A DNA stretch of 64,000 bases from Streptomyces phaeofaciens (GTDB taxonomy: Bacteria > Actinomycetota > Actinomycetes > Streptomycetales > Streptomycetaceae), in NCBI RefSeq assembly GCF_014648915.1, contig NZ_BMSA01000015.1, positions 1 through 64,000 of the forward strand. Direction: 5' to 3'. Made by a program: the position numbers and the translations under genes. How positions within the stretch are numbered: position 1 is the first letter of the stretch; the number at the start of each line of letters is the position of its first letter. Shown piece by piece: positions 23,737-32,619 of the stretch. The notes under the pieces are model-generated. The model had not been told where the DNA came from, did no database searches, and was given only the letters and a program-made list of their open reading frames with translations.

Positions 23737-26700
23737 CCACGTACGACGACACCACGGCCGGCGTGCTGCTCGACGCGGGCGCGATCCTGCCCTCGGGCGG
23801 GACCGCCCGCGAGGACGCCGACACGCTCACCGTCCGCACCTACACGCACCCGGCGCTGGGCGAGCGGGCGGTCGTCCGGCTGGTGCCGGGCACCCTCGGC
23901 GAGGCGGAGGACCTGGCGCTGGACTTCCTCGGCCTGGCCCGCGACGCGGAGGCCCCCGAGGTCGGTCGGGTACGCCGGGAGACGCTCGGGTTCCCCGCCT
24001 GGGCGCTGGTCAACGACCCGGCGAACGGCCATCACGCGCTGGCGCTGGTCCGGGACATCGAGCGGCTGGCGCAGCAGGCCAAGGCCCGTCCCGGTACGGC
24101 CAAGGAGGGATTCGAGGAGCTGGGCACCCGGCTCGGCCGGGCGGTGCCGCACTTCCTGCCCACGTTCTACGAGCAGGCCGCCCGGGTCTTCCTCCAGCAC
24201 GAGAACACCACGTACGCCGCCGCGTTCTTCGGCAAGGCCCGCGAGGCCGAGCGGGTGCACGGGCTGGCGGTGGACGAGGAGCGGCAGCGGGCGGTGTTCC
24301 TGGAGTTCGCGTTCGCCGGGGCGCTGACGGTGAAGGCGCTCAAGGAGCACGTCAAGGCGCTCGCCGCGCGGCTCGACCCGGCGCGGGCATGGGCGCAGTT
24401 CCGGCAGCTGACCGTGGAGCGCTGCGCGGCCGGCATGCCGCCGTACGCCTCGCTGCCGCAGGACGCGCGCGGGCTGATCAGGGCCGCGAAGCTCGACCGG
24501 GTCACCGAGGAAGCCGCGCTGGTCCACGATCTGGTGGCCTCGCCGGCGGCGGTCCGGGCCCCGGCGTCCTTCTGGAACTCCTACCGCGAGGCCCTCGCCG
24601 CCCTCTCCGAGCGGCAGCCGGAGGTGCGCGGGCGGCTGCTGGAGATCATGCCGGCCGGGCTGGGCCGTTCCGTCGAGGACGACGAGTTCTGGCTGGGGCT
24701 GCTCACGGAGTGCGGCGCGGACCTGCTGCTCACGGGCGAGGCCGGGGCGGCGGCGGACGGGGTCGACGCGGCGGACTGGCTCAGCCGGTGGGCGCTGCAC
24801 CGCAAGCACGGCGGCAACCTGTGCGGCAGGTCCCCGGCCACGCTGGCGCTGGTGGCGCGGATGGCGCCCCGGCTGCGTGCCCAGGGCCGGCCCGTCGCCC
24901 TCGCCACGGGCCGCTGGCACAACGGGGCCGACCTCGACCTGCTCGACCTGTGCGTGGCGCAGGGCGTGCCGCTGGCGCTGCCGGAGGACGGCCAGGTGGT
25001 GTTCCTGGGCGTGGACCGCTGGCTGCGCGAGACCCGGCCCGGCGCCCGCGACCTGACGGCGACGGCGGCGGACCCGCGCGCCCGGCGCCTGCTGTACGAC
25101 GAGATCGGCACCCAGGGCGGTCAGCGGCCGAAGGCCGAGGTGCTGGAGGGTCTGGCCGCCCATCCGGTCCTCGCCGATGTGCTGCGCGAGTGGCTGGAGG
25201 ACGCGGCGAAGGAGCTGACGGCCGCGGCCGGGCTGCCCGCCGCGCGCGCCGCGCTGGAGCGGATGCGCTCCTTCCGTGTCGTGGCCGCCCGCGTCGCCCC
25301 GGCCGCGGTGGCCCTGGTCGCCGCGCACGAGGCGGCACCGCTGCTCGGGCGCACCCTGCGCGCGGGCGTCCTGGACGAGCTGGGCTGGCCCGCGCTCGAC
25401 GAGGCGCTGCGCCGGATCGAGACCGAGACCAAGCCCGACCGGGACCAGGACAGGGCGCCGACCGTCACCGAGGCCTGGCCCGCACTGATCGTCTCCCGCG
25501 GGCTCAAGGCGTTCGTCGTCGGACCCGAGGGGATCCTGCTCGACCACGATCTGCGGCTGCCCGTCGCACTGGACCGCTGGCAGCGCCCGTCGTTCCGCTA
25601 CACGGACGGCCAGTTGCTGGTGATGTGGCGGCACAACGGCAAGCAGTTCGGCTACTGGTCGGCCCGCCCCGCCGAGGTGTTCCCGCTGGGCGGGGAGCAG
25701 ATCCCCCAGTACTGGTACGGCAGCGGTGACGCGGGCGAGCCCTCGATCCCGCTGCCGGGCGGCGGCCGCGCCACCGGCGGACGCACCCTGCACGCCGGCG
25801 ACACCGTCCTGCCGGCCGGCCGCCCGGTCCTCGGAGACGGCACCACGTACTGGCGCCAGGGCCGGCAGGGCCGGCAGCAGGTCTGGCTGGAGTACGACCC
25901 GGCGACCGGCACCCACGGGCGCGCCTCGCTGCCCGCGCTCCTGCGCACCGGGAGCGGTACGGACGGGACGCTGCTCCCGGAGTACTGCGAGGTGCTGCCG
26001 CTCCAGCCCGGCCTGGAGCAGAGCCCGTTCGGCACCGACGGCACGGTCCTGGGCCGCTGGGTGCGCAGGGAGGGCGAGGGCGCCGAGGCCCGCACGGTCG
26101 CCGGGACACCGGACGGCCGGACCGTCACCCGGCCGGCGGGCGACGGGAGTGCCCCCGGCGTTCCGCTGGGCGCGCTGCGGCTGCCCGGCGGGGCCGAGCC
26201 CGTCGTGGTCCGTATGCACCGGCAGATCGCCCTGTACGCGGGGGACGACACGTCGGCGGCCGGGGAACTGGGCCGCGTGACGCCGATGGAGCGCGGCAGC
26301 GAGTTCGCCTCCGGTACGGCGTTCGTCCCGCCGGTCGCGTTCTGGCACGCGCTGCGCCCGCGCGACGAGCGGGCGTCGGCCGTACTGCGCGCGCTGACCG
26401 ACGAGCGGGCGGCCGAGCTGGTGCGCGCCGGGGCCGAGGCCCTGGCGGAGCGGCAGGCGAGGATCGTGGCGGCGGGCGCGGCCGAGGCCCGCGCGGGCGG
26501 CAAGCCGGTCGTGCCGACCGCCGACGAGGTGATCCGGGAGCTGGTGGCCCGCGACCTGCCCGAACTGGGCGACCGGCGGCTCCTCACCGGGGTGGCCGCG
26601 CTGCTGCGCGCGGTGCTGCGGCTCGCCGAGTCGACGGCCGCGTTCGTGGCCCCGCCGGCCGAGCGCTCGCAGACGGAGCGCCGGCACATCGACGGCATGT

Positions 26701-28763
26701 TCGCCACGTACAAGCCCGAGTACGGCGACGACCAGACGCTGCGCGAGGCCACCACCGGGCTCGCCGACCACCACCACGGCTGGTACGGCGGCGTCCAGCG
26801 CTGGAGCGTCCTCCAGCAGATCCGCGCGGTCAACCATGTGCTGTCCGGGCGGCCCGCCGACGGCCGGCCGCTGGAGCGGCGGGCCCAGGACACGGGCGCC
26901 GACGAGGGCTGGCGCAGCGACGAGTTCAGGGTCCCGGGCATCGCCGCGGTGTGGCCGTCCACGCTGGGCGTGCTGCGGCCGCTGGCCTACCGCGCCGCGT
27001 CCGCGACGGTGACCGAGACGCACCGCGAGGCGCTGCTCCTGCTGTGCGAGGCGATCGCGGAAGGGCCACTGGCCGCGCCCGGGGGTGCGCTGCGGGAGGC
27101 CGTGCTGAGCGAGCCGTTCGACAACAGCGGGCGACCGGAGCGGGTCGGCCAGGTGCTGCGCCGAAAGGGCCGTACCGTCGTCGTCCTCGGCTGCCAGAAC
27201 ATCGACGGTCAGCGCGGCCGGGTGAACTGGCTGGCCCTGGACCACGATCCGGCCGGCGCCTTCGGCGCGGTGGCCCACTTCGCCCTGGAGCGGGAGAAGG
27301 CGTACCCGGCGGTGTTCCCCGCCGACGCGCTGGCCGCCGTCACCCGGCTCGTCCGGGACAAGGGCGCGGCGCCCTGGCGGCCCTGTGCGCCGGACACCCT
27401 CGCCGGAGCTACGGGCGGCGGGCTGGGGCCGGTGCAGGCGGCGCTGCTGCTCGCCGGGCGGCCGGCGCAGCTCACCGCCGAGGTGAGCGCCGCGACGGGG
27501 CTGAAGCCGGGTCAGAAGAGCCTGGGTGACGGCCTGTTGGCCTCGGTCACGGCTCGGGACACGGCGGCTCTCGTGGGCGCGTTGCTGCCCTCGGACCCCG
27601 GCGACCTGTGGACGACCGGGCCCGATGTCGACGCGGCGGTCCGGGTGTGGGCCGAGCGGCTCGGCGAGGTCGTCCGGCTGCCCGAGGACCTCGTCGGGGA
27701 GCTGACCCTCGGCGGTCTGCCCACCGCGTCGGTGGAGGAGGTCCTCAACCCCGGGCGTACGCCCTGGATCAGCCGCACCACGGTCCAGCGGCCCGACAAG
27801 GACGGCAACCTGGTCGCGGAGGACCCGCCGGCGCTGCCCGGCCGGTACGACGTGACACGCGCCGTGGCGGCCCTGGCCGGGCTCGGCTACTCCCTGCCGT
27901 ACGGCCACGCGCTGCGCGCCGTCCTGCCGGACTCCCTGGCCGCGCTGCGCCGCCGGATCGCGGACCCGGGGCTGCTGATCGACCTGGGCCTCGCGTGGAC
28001 GGAGAAGGGTTCCTCGACCGCCGTCGAGCTGCGCAAGGCGTACGGCCTGCCCGCGACCGGCGGCGCGGACGCGCACGGCATGACACCCGTGGGCGAGGCG
28101 CTGGTGCTGCGTCCCTGGTACGGCGCCCAGGAGGCCGTCCTGGTACGGCCGGGCGCGCTCGACGGCCCCGCCGACCCGGTGTTCGGGCTGGTGGAGGGGC
28201 TCCTCGGCCCGGCGCGCGGCGAGGGCATGCGGGCCGTGCGGACGATCCTCGACGACGGGCTGGCCCGCGCGCTCGCGGCCGGTCTCGACCTCGAGACGCC
28301 GGCCGGGTACGCGCAGGACCCGACGGTCAGCGTGCCCGCGCTGGTCGCCGAGGTGGCCGCGAGGCACGGTCTGGGCGAGGACGCGGCGGCGCTCTATCTG
28401 ATGCTGCTCGCCCTGCCCGACCCCACGGACCGCAACTGCGCCCGCTGGACCGGCTGGAAGCCCGCCCGGACGAAGAAGGCCCGCGCCGAGCTCACGGCGA
28501 CCGCGCTGGTCGTGGAGGCCAAGCGGGCGCGCGCCGGGCGCACGCTCTTCCTGCCGTGCGGCTGGCTGGACCTCAAGTCGCCCGCGCTGCCGGTGGAGCT
28601 CTGGAAGCAGGGCCTCTACCCGGTGCACGGCGGCTCCCGCGCCGTCCCGCTGGTGCCGGTGCCCGAGTTGTTCACACGCGCGTGGGACCGTGTCCTCGCC
28701 GGTGACGGCCCGGCCTACGAGGAGCTCACCACCCGCGCCGCCGGCCGGGGGCGCCGCCGATGA
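23733..28763 (+). CDS. Giant conserved protein of unknown function, coupled to DUF4132
   Basis: 1,676 residues, soluble, no signal peptide and no membrane segment. Residues ~60-330 are helical with a TPR-like stretch (FYEQAARVFLQHENTTYAAAFFGKAREAERV). Residues ~590-870 switch to beta-rich sequence with short Gly/Trp-containing repeats (LVMWRHNGKQFGYWSARPAE; YWYGSGDAG; TTYWRQGRQGRQQVW), which resembles a propeller or sandwich. The remainder is mixed, with another helical block after ~920 (MFATYKPEYGDDQTLREAT). I see no nucleotide-binding or catalytic motif. It may correspond to the large non-DUF4132 portion of MolR/YehI-like proteins, but this is inference. GAGGAG precedes ATG 23733, which overlaps the DUF4132 stop codon by 4 bp. 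Confidence 0.8.
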   Translation: MTTYDDTTAGVLLDAGAILPSGGTAREDADTLTVRTYTHPALGERAVVRLVPGTLGEAEDLALDFLGLARDAEAPEVGRVRRETLGFPAWALVNDPANGHHALALVRDIERLAQQAKARPGTAKEGFEELGTRLGRAVPHFLPTFYEQAARVFLQHENTTYAAAFFGKAREAERVHGLAVDEERQRAVFLEFAFAGALTVKALKEHVKALAARLDPARAWAQFRQLTVERCAAGMPPYASLPQDARGLIRAAKLDRVTEEAALVHDLVASPAAVRAPASFWNSYREALAALSERQPEVRGRLLEIMPAGLGRSVEDDEFWLGLLTECGADLLLTGEAGAAADGVDAADWLSRWALHRKHGGNLCGRSPATLALVARMAPRLRAQGRPVALATGRWHNGADLDLLDLCVAQGVPLALPEDGQVVFLGVDRWLRETRPGARDLTATAADPRARRLLYDEIGTQGGQRPKAEVLEGLAAHPVLADVLREWLEDAAKELTAAAGLPAARAALERMRSFRVVAARVAPAAVALVAAHEAAPLLGRTLRAGVLDELGWPALDEALRRIETETKPDRDQDRAPTVTEAWPALIVSRGLKAFVVGPEGILLDHDLRLPVALDRWQRPSFRYTDGQLLVMWRHNGKQFGYWSARPAEVFPLGGEQIPQYWYGSGDAGEPSIPLPGGGRATGGRTLHAGDTVLPAGRPVLGDGTTYWRQGRQGRQQVWLEYDPATGTHGRASLPALLRTGSGTDGTLLPEYCEVLPLQPGLEQSPFGTDGTVLGRWVRREGEGAEARTVAGTPDGRTVTRPAGDGSAPGVPLGALRLPGGAEPVVVRMHRQIALYAGDDTSAAGELGRVTPMERGSEFASGTAFVPPVAFWHALRPRDERASAVLRALTDERAAELVRAGAEALAERQARIVAAGAAEARAGGKPVVPTADEVIRELVARDLPELGDRRLLTGVAALLRAVLRLAESTAAFVAPPAERSQTERRHIDGMFATYKPEYGDDQTLREATTGLADHHHGWYGGVQRWSVLQQIRAVNHVLSGRPADGRPLERRAQDTGADEGWRSDEFRVPGIAAVWPSTLGVLRPLAYRAASATVTETHREALLLLCEAIAEGPLAAPGGALREAVLSEPFDNSGRPERVGQVLRRKGRTVVVLGCQNIDGQRGRVNWLALDHDPAGAFGAVAHFALEREKAYPAVFPADALAAVTRLVRDKGAAPWRPCAPDTLAGATGGGLGPVQAALLLAGRPAQLTAEVSAATGLKPGQKSLGDGLLASVTARDTAALVGALLPSDPGDLWTTGPDVDAAVRVWAERLGEVVRLPEDLVGELTLGGLPTASVEEVLNPGRTPWISRTTVQRPDKDGNLVAEDPPALPGRYDVTRAVAALAGLGYSLPYGHALRAVLPDSLAALRRRIADPGLLIDLGLAWTEKGSSTAVELRKAYGLPATGGADAHGMTPVGEALVLRPWYGAQEAVLVRPGALDGPADPVFGLVEGLLGPARGEGMRAVRTILDDGLARALAAGLDLETPAGYAQDPTVSVPALVAEVAARHGLGEDAAALYLMLLALPDPTDRNCARWTGWKPARTKKARAELTATALVVEAKRARAGRTLFLPCGWLDLKSPALPVELWKQGLYPVHGGSRAVPLVPVPELFTRAWDRVLAGDGPAYEELTTRAAGRGRRR

Positions 28764-28800
28764 CGTGGTTCCGGCACCACTTCCAGATCCCGCCCTCTTT

Positions 28801-28817
28801 AGGTCAGGATCTGACCT
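28801..28817. promoter_or_regulatory. Inverted repeat AGGTCAG-N3-CTGACCT, candidate operator for the DinB-family gene
   Basis: A perfect 7-bp dyad. It lies 58 bp before the DinB-family start codon, overlapping the expected -35 region of a -10 box TAACGT at 28828-28833. As a terminator for the upstream gene it would lack a T-run. Confidence 0.45.
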
Positions 28818-28874
28818 CTATCGCTCCTAACGTAGTGCTCGACCTCGGAACGGCACTCACGGAAGAAGAGGACC

Positions 28875-29414
28875 ATGAGCGACTCCACCAACCCCGGCCA
28901 GACCGTCACCGGCGAGCGTGCGGACCTGCTGGCGGCGCTGGCCAAGCAGCGGCACTTCCTGCGCTTCACCACGCGGGAGCTCACCGACGAGCAGGCCGGG
29001 GAGCGGACCACGGCCAGCGCTCTGTGTCTCGGCGGCCTGATCAAGCACGTGTCCTCGACCGAACGCAACTGGGCGGCGTTCATCGTCGAGGGCCCGTCGG
29101 CCATGGGTGACTTCGACGCCATGACCGAGGCCGACTTCGCCGCGCGCGCCGACGAGTTCCGGATGCTGCCCGGCGAGACGCTGGCGGGCGTGCTGAAGGA
29201 GTACGCCGCCGTGGCCGAGCGCACGGACGAACTGGTCGCCACCCTGCCCAGCCTGGACGCCGACCACCCGCTGCCGTCGGCGCCGTGGTTCGAGCCGGGC
29301 GCCCGGTGGTCGGCCCGCCGGGTCCTGCTGCACATCGTCGCCGAGACCGCCCAGCACGCCGGTCACGCCGACATCATCCGGGAGTCCCTGGACGGGGCGA
29401 AGAGCATGGGGTGA
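28875..29414 (+). CDS. DinB-family protein (mycothiol-dependent-transferase-like)
   Basis: 179 residues forming the four-helix DinB fold. The three metal-binding histidines are visible: His 58 in LIKHVSS, His 153 in VLLHIVAE, and His 161/164 in QHAGHADII, the last being the diagnostic HAGH motif of the DUF664-like actinobacterial subgroup. Relatives are thiol-dependent S-transferases using mycothiol, or unknown metalloenzymes. It has its own promoter-like region and operator-like dyad. It separates the giant-protein operon from the MoxR/VWA operon, and its link to them, if any, is unclear. Confidence 0.85.
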   Translation: MSDSTNPGQTVTGERADLLAALAKQRHFLRFTTRELTDEQAGERTTASALCLGGLIKHVSSTERNWAAFIVEGPSAMGDFDAMTEADFAARADEFRMLPGETLAGVLKEYAAVAERTDELVATLPSLDADHPLPSAPWFEPGARWSARRVLLHIVAETAQHAGHADIIRESLDGAKSMG

Positions 29415-29426
29415 GTGCGGTTCCGC

Positions 29427-30917
29427 TCAGCCGACCCGGAGCACCCGCGTGCCCCAGGCCTCCAGGGCCACGAACAGCCCCGGGTCGGTCAGTTCGTCGC
29501 CCGCACGGTCGTCCGTGCGGTCCGTGAGCAGGTCCGTCAGACGGTGGCGGCCGCCCCGGAGGTCGTCCCACGGCAGGGGCAGCCGGGCCCGGGCCGGGCG
29601 GTCTCCGTGGTTGACGACCACGAGATGCCGGGCGTCCGGGGCCGTCCAGGTCCAGGCGAGCAGCGCGCGGTGGGAGTCGTCGCCCGGCCGGCCCGTCGGG
29701 GTCAGCCGCCGCCAGGCACCCCGGCGCACGGCGGCCGCGGCCGGCAACAGGCGGCCGTAGAAGGCACGCAGGGCGTCGTCGGGGGCCTCGCCGGGCCGGC
29801 GGGAGAGGAACACCGGCAGGCGCACCCGGCGGCCCTCGAACTGGCCCTCGTGCCACAGGGTCGCCCCGGGCAGGGTGGCCACCGTCACGGCGGCGGCGCG
29901 GCCCCGTGCGCCGGGCAGGACGGCGGCGGCGCGCGGTTCGTCGTGGTTCTCCAGGAAGCGGACGAGGCCGCTCTGGTGGCCGGGGTCCGCGTCGAGACGG
30001 GCGCGCACGGAATCCGCGTCCTCGTGGACGAGGCGGTCGTGGAGCCGCTTGTCGTAGCAGAGGTCGAAACCCTGCTGCCCGAGGGTCCGTTCGAGGTCCC
30101 AGTACACCTCGGCGACCAGCAGCAGGTCCGGGTGCCGGGCCCGCACGCGCGGGATGACGTACGGCCAGAAGTCCTCCGCGGGCGCCGGTCCCGCCCGGTC
30201 CCCCCAGGTCCCGGCGAAGACGTCGTTGATCATCAGCATCGCCATGTCGCAGCGCACGCCGTCCGCCTGGTCACCGATGGACACCAGCGTGTCCACGGTC
30301 GCCGTGCGCAGCCCGGCGCTGAAGGCGTTCAGCTGCACCACGTCGGACCAGGGCGGGAAGTACGGGTCGCGGCCGCGCGCGAAGATCTCCCCGCCGCTGT
30401 CCAGGAAGGCGTCCGGGGCTTCGGCCAGGTCCTCCGCCGTGCCCCGGATCAGCCGGTCGGGGTGGGCGGCGAGCCAGGCGTGGTCGGGAGCCACATGGTT
30501 GGGCACGTGGTCGAGGATCAGCCGCAGCCCCCGGTCGGCCAGCCGGGCGCGGGCCTCGGCCAGGCCGTCGGGTCCGCCGAGGGCCGCGTCGACGACGTAT
30601 CTCCGTACGCAGTAGGGGGATCCTGCGACGTCCGCCGCGGTGACGTCGGGCAGCGCCGCACGGAACTCCGCGAGAAGACGCTCGTCGCGCAGCGCGATCC
30701 GCAGGCCGGCCGGGCTGCGCTCCCAGACACCCATCAGCCAGACGGTGTCGACACCGGGCGGCGCCACCGCGTCCCAGGCCTCGCCGGGCACCGTGCCCAG
30801 GGTGACGCGGCGCCCGTACCGCTCGCTCAGCTCCCGCAGCCAGACCAGGGTGTTGATCTCGTGGACGACGGTCGGCCGCCGCCGCCCGGCGTCCGGCGTG
30901 CCACCGCCGTTCGTCAT
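29427..30917 (-). CDS. GH13 alpha-amylase-family glycosidase
   Basis: 496 residues, no signal peptide, so intracellular. All four GH13 regions are intact: region I DHVPNH (Asp 136), region II DGVRCDMAM (nucleophile Asp 224), region III EVYWD (acid Glu 270), and region IV FLENHDEPR (His 325, Asp 326). A C-terminal beta-domain follows ~400. The sequence VWLMGVWERSP and WDLERTLGQQGFD is of the less-studied bacterial group, so the substrate cannot be read from the motifs; alpha-glucan or trehalose-type chemistry is possible. It is on the minus strand between the two plus-strand operons. GH15 at 35273 is the other alpha-glucan enzyme nearby. Confidence 0.88.
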   Translation of the reverse strand: MTNGGGTPDAGRRRPTVVHEINTLVWLRELSERYGRRVTLGTVPGEAWDAVAPPGVDTVWLMGVWERSPAGLRIALRDERLLAEFRAALPDVTAADVAGSPYCVRRYVVDAALGGPDGLAEARARLADRGLRLILDHVPNHVAPDHAWLAAHPDRLIRGTAEDLAEAPDAFLDSGGEIFARGRDPYFPPWSDVVQLNAFSAGLRTATVDTLVSIGDQADGVRCDMAMLMINDVFAGTWGDRAGPAPAEDFWPYVIPRVRARHPDLLLVAEVYWDLERTLGQQGFDLCYDKRLHDRLVHEDADSVRARLDADPGHQSGLVRFLENHDEPRAAAVLPGARGRAAAVTVATLPGATLWHEGQFEGRRVRLPVFLSRRPGEAPDDALRAFYGRLLPAAAAVRRGAWRRLTPTGRPGDDSHRALLAWTWTAPDARHLVVVNHGDRPARARLPLPWDDLRGGRHRLTDLLTDRTDDRAGDELTDPGLFVALEAWGTRVLRVG

Positions 30918-31029
30918 CGCCCGTCCTCCTCGCCACCGGCCCGTGTCTCCACGGTCGGGGGTCCGGGGGCGGGCCGCAAGGACACGGAGGGGGCGCGAAA
31001 AAGGCGTGGCGGTCCGGCGCGGGGCCCGT

Positions 31030-31035
31030 TACGAT
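31030..31035 (+). promoter_or_regulatory. -10 box TACGAT for leaderless short ORF and MoxR/VWA operon
   Basis: TACGAT ends 7 bp before ATG 31043, the geometry of a leaderless transcript. TTGACA at 31061-31066 lies inside the short reading frame and has no -10 box at the right distance, so I reject it as the -35 of this operon. Confidence 0.45.
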
Positions 31036-31042
31036 CACCGCG

Positions 31043-31099
31043 ATGACCACTCATTCTGTTGACAGATCGGGGGTCCCGTCCGCGCAAGGTGAGTGCTGA
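31043..31099 (+). CDS. 18-residue leader/upstream reading frame coupled to the next gene
   Basis: ATG 31043 reads MTTHSVDRSGVPSAQGEC and stops at TGA 31097-31099, which overlaps the next start codon as TGATG. A -10 box lies 7 bp before it and no ribosome site is present, so it may be translated from a leaderless mRNA and feed ribosomes to the 478-residue gene. Whether the peptide itself has a function is not known. The evidence is only spacing and overlap, so conservation in relatives would decide. Confidence 0.45.
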   Translation: MTTHSVDRSGVPSAQGEC

Positions 31100-32535
31100 T
31101 GCCCACTCACATCGCGAACGAGGATTCCCGCCTTTCCCTGTGGCTGCGCGTGCGCGAGTTCGCCGTGCCGGCCTCCATGATCGAGACCGCGACCGCCCGT
31201 CGCCTCACCGGTGACTGGGCCGGGGCCTGTGCGGCCGCGTCCGTCGACGTCGATCTCCAGTTGCGTTCCGTGGCGCGCCGCCACGGCCGGGAGCTGGCGG
31301 ACCGGATCCGCTCCGATCTCCGCCATCTGGCCCCCGACCTGCTGCGCTGGCACCTGCCGAGGATCGCCCCCGACGGGCGCTTGCGCCCCGGCCTGACCAT
31401 CCCCCTCACCCGGTACGACCCGGCGGGGGGCGACGGCGGACGGCGGCCCGTGCAGCTCGTGGTGCGGACCCCGCCGGCCTGGGCGGACACCGGACAGCGC
31501 GTCAGCCTCGCACTGTGGGACGGCCCCCGCTCCGACAACGGCACCGGCCATCCGCATCCACGCCCCAGCCGGCGTTTCCGTCTCGACCTGCACCGCCATC
31601 TGTGGGACGCGCGCAGGACGGGCGAGCTGCGGGTGCGCGCGGGGGCGGGCGGACCCGCCGACGACGGACCCGCCCGGGCCGCGGACGCCGAAGCCCTGGG
31701 GCTGCCGGCCGGCGAACGGCGGTGTGCCGTGGACCGGTGGGCGGCCGAGGCCCGGCTGCTGCTGGCCGACCGGCCGGACGGGACCGCCGCGCCGCCCGGC
31801 TCACCTCCCAGGGTCGTCGTACGGCTCGGAGGGCGGCGGCGGGTGGCGCTGGACCTGGACGGTCCGGACCCCGGCGCGGACCCCCGTGCGGTCATCGGGC
31901 CGGCGCCCACCGACGGCGCCGCGACCGGGCTGCCGATGCTGCCCGACGCGGCGACCTGGGTGCTGCCCGACCTGGAACTGCTGCGCGCCGGGCTGATCGG
32001 GGCCGACCGGCTGCATCCGCTGGTCGCCGCCGCACTGGCGCCGGACCACGCACCGCCGCCCGGTGCCGGTCTCGCCCCGCCCCCGGACCGGCCGGGGGGA
32101 CCGCGCGTCGTGGAGTGCCGGGGCGCCCGGCACCGGATCGGCCTGGTCGACGGGGTGCTGGCCCCGCTGGACCACGATCCGGCCGAGATCCGGCGGGAGG
32201 AGCTGCTGGTCGCGCTGACCGGCACGCCCCTGCCCTGTCTGCGGATCATCGACGAGGCACACCGCCGTCCGGACTGCCTGCCCGATGTCCGCGAACGCCT
32301 CAACCACGGCGACATCGCCGGTGCGCTGGCCGTCGTCGAGGGTCTGCTGGGCCCTGGCGCCGTACTGCGCGGCGGCGCGCTGCGCGACGCCCTGGAGAGG
32401 GCCGCGCGCGGGCGGATCGCGTACGGGCTGTACCGGGCCGGTCTCACCGGGCCCGGGCCCTCCCATGTGCGGTTCGGGGACCGCGGCCCGGTACGCACCG
32501 GGCAGGCGCCGCCCCGGCACGCGACCAAGCCCTGA
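31099..32535 (+). CDS. Conserved protein of unknown function at head of MoxR/VWA operon
   Basis: 478 residues, soluble. I do not recognise a domain. The N-terminus is helical (RLSLWLRVREFAVPASMIETATARRLTGDW), and the middle is Pro/Gly/Arg-rich. The C-terminal region carries HRIGLVDGVLAPLDHDPAEIRREELLVAL and a helical end (LPDVRERLNHGDIAGALAVVE). No catalytic motif is visible. The start is ATG 31099 with AAGGTGAG about 6 bp upstream (GTG 31093 is an alternative), and it overlaps the stop codon of the 18-codon frame. It precedes the MoxR ATPase by 84 bp in the same direction. In MoxR-VWA systems the third gene is often the substrate or adaptor, which is the best guess here. Confidence 0.75.
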   Translation: MPTHIANEDSRLSLWLRVREFAVPASMIETATARRLTGDWAGACAAASVDVDLQLRSVARRHGRELADRIRSDLRHLAPDLLRWHLPRIAPDGRLRPGLTIPLTRYDPAGGDGGRRPVQLVVRTPPAWADTGQRVSLALWDGPRSDNGTGHPHPRPSRRFRLDLHRHLWDARRTGELRVRAGAGGPADDGPARAADAEALGLPAGERRCAVDRWAAEARLLLADRPDGTAAPPGSPPRVVVRLGGRRRVALDLDGPDPGADPRAVIGPAPTDGAATGLPMLPDAATWVLPDLELLRAGLIGADRLHPLVAAALAPDHAPPPGAGLAPPPDRPGGPRVVECRGARHRIGLVDGVLAPLDHDPAEIRREELLVALTGTPLPCLRIIDEAHRRPDCLPDVRERLNHGDIAGALAVVEGLLGPGAVLRGGALRDALERAARGRIAYGLYRAGLTGPGPSHVRFGDRGPVRTGQAPPRHATKP

Positions 32536-32619
32536 CCACTCGTCCGGCCGCACCACCCTCCGCCAAGGCCCCGGGTACCTCCGGCCTGCCCTCCGTCACG
32601 AACCCAAAGGTGATCGACC

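Noticed and set aside
23643..28628. A 1,661-codon open frame on the minus strand
   Set aside because: It is antisense to the 1,676-residue gene and has low-complexity Gly/Arg/Gln sequence.
31061..31066. TTGACA considered as the -35 of the MoxR operon
   Set aside because: No -10 box at 16-18 bp, and the start would fall inside or after the first gene start.
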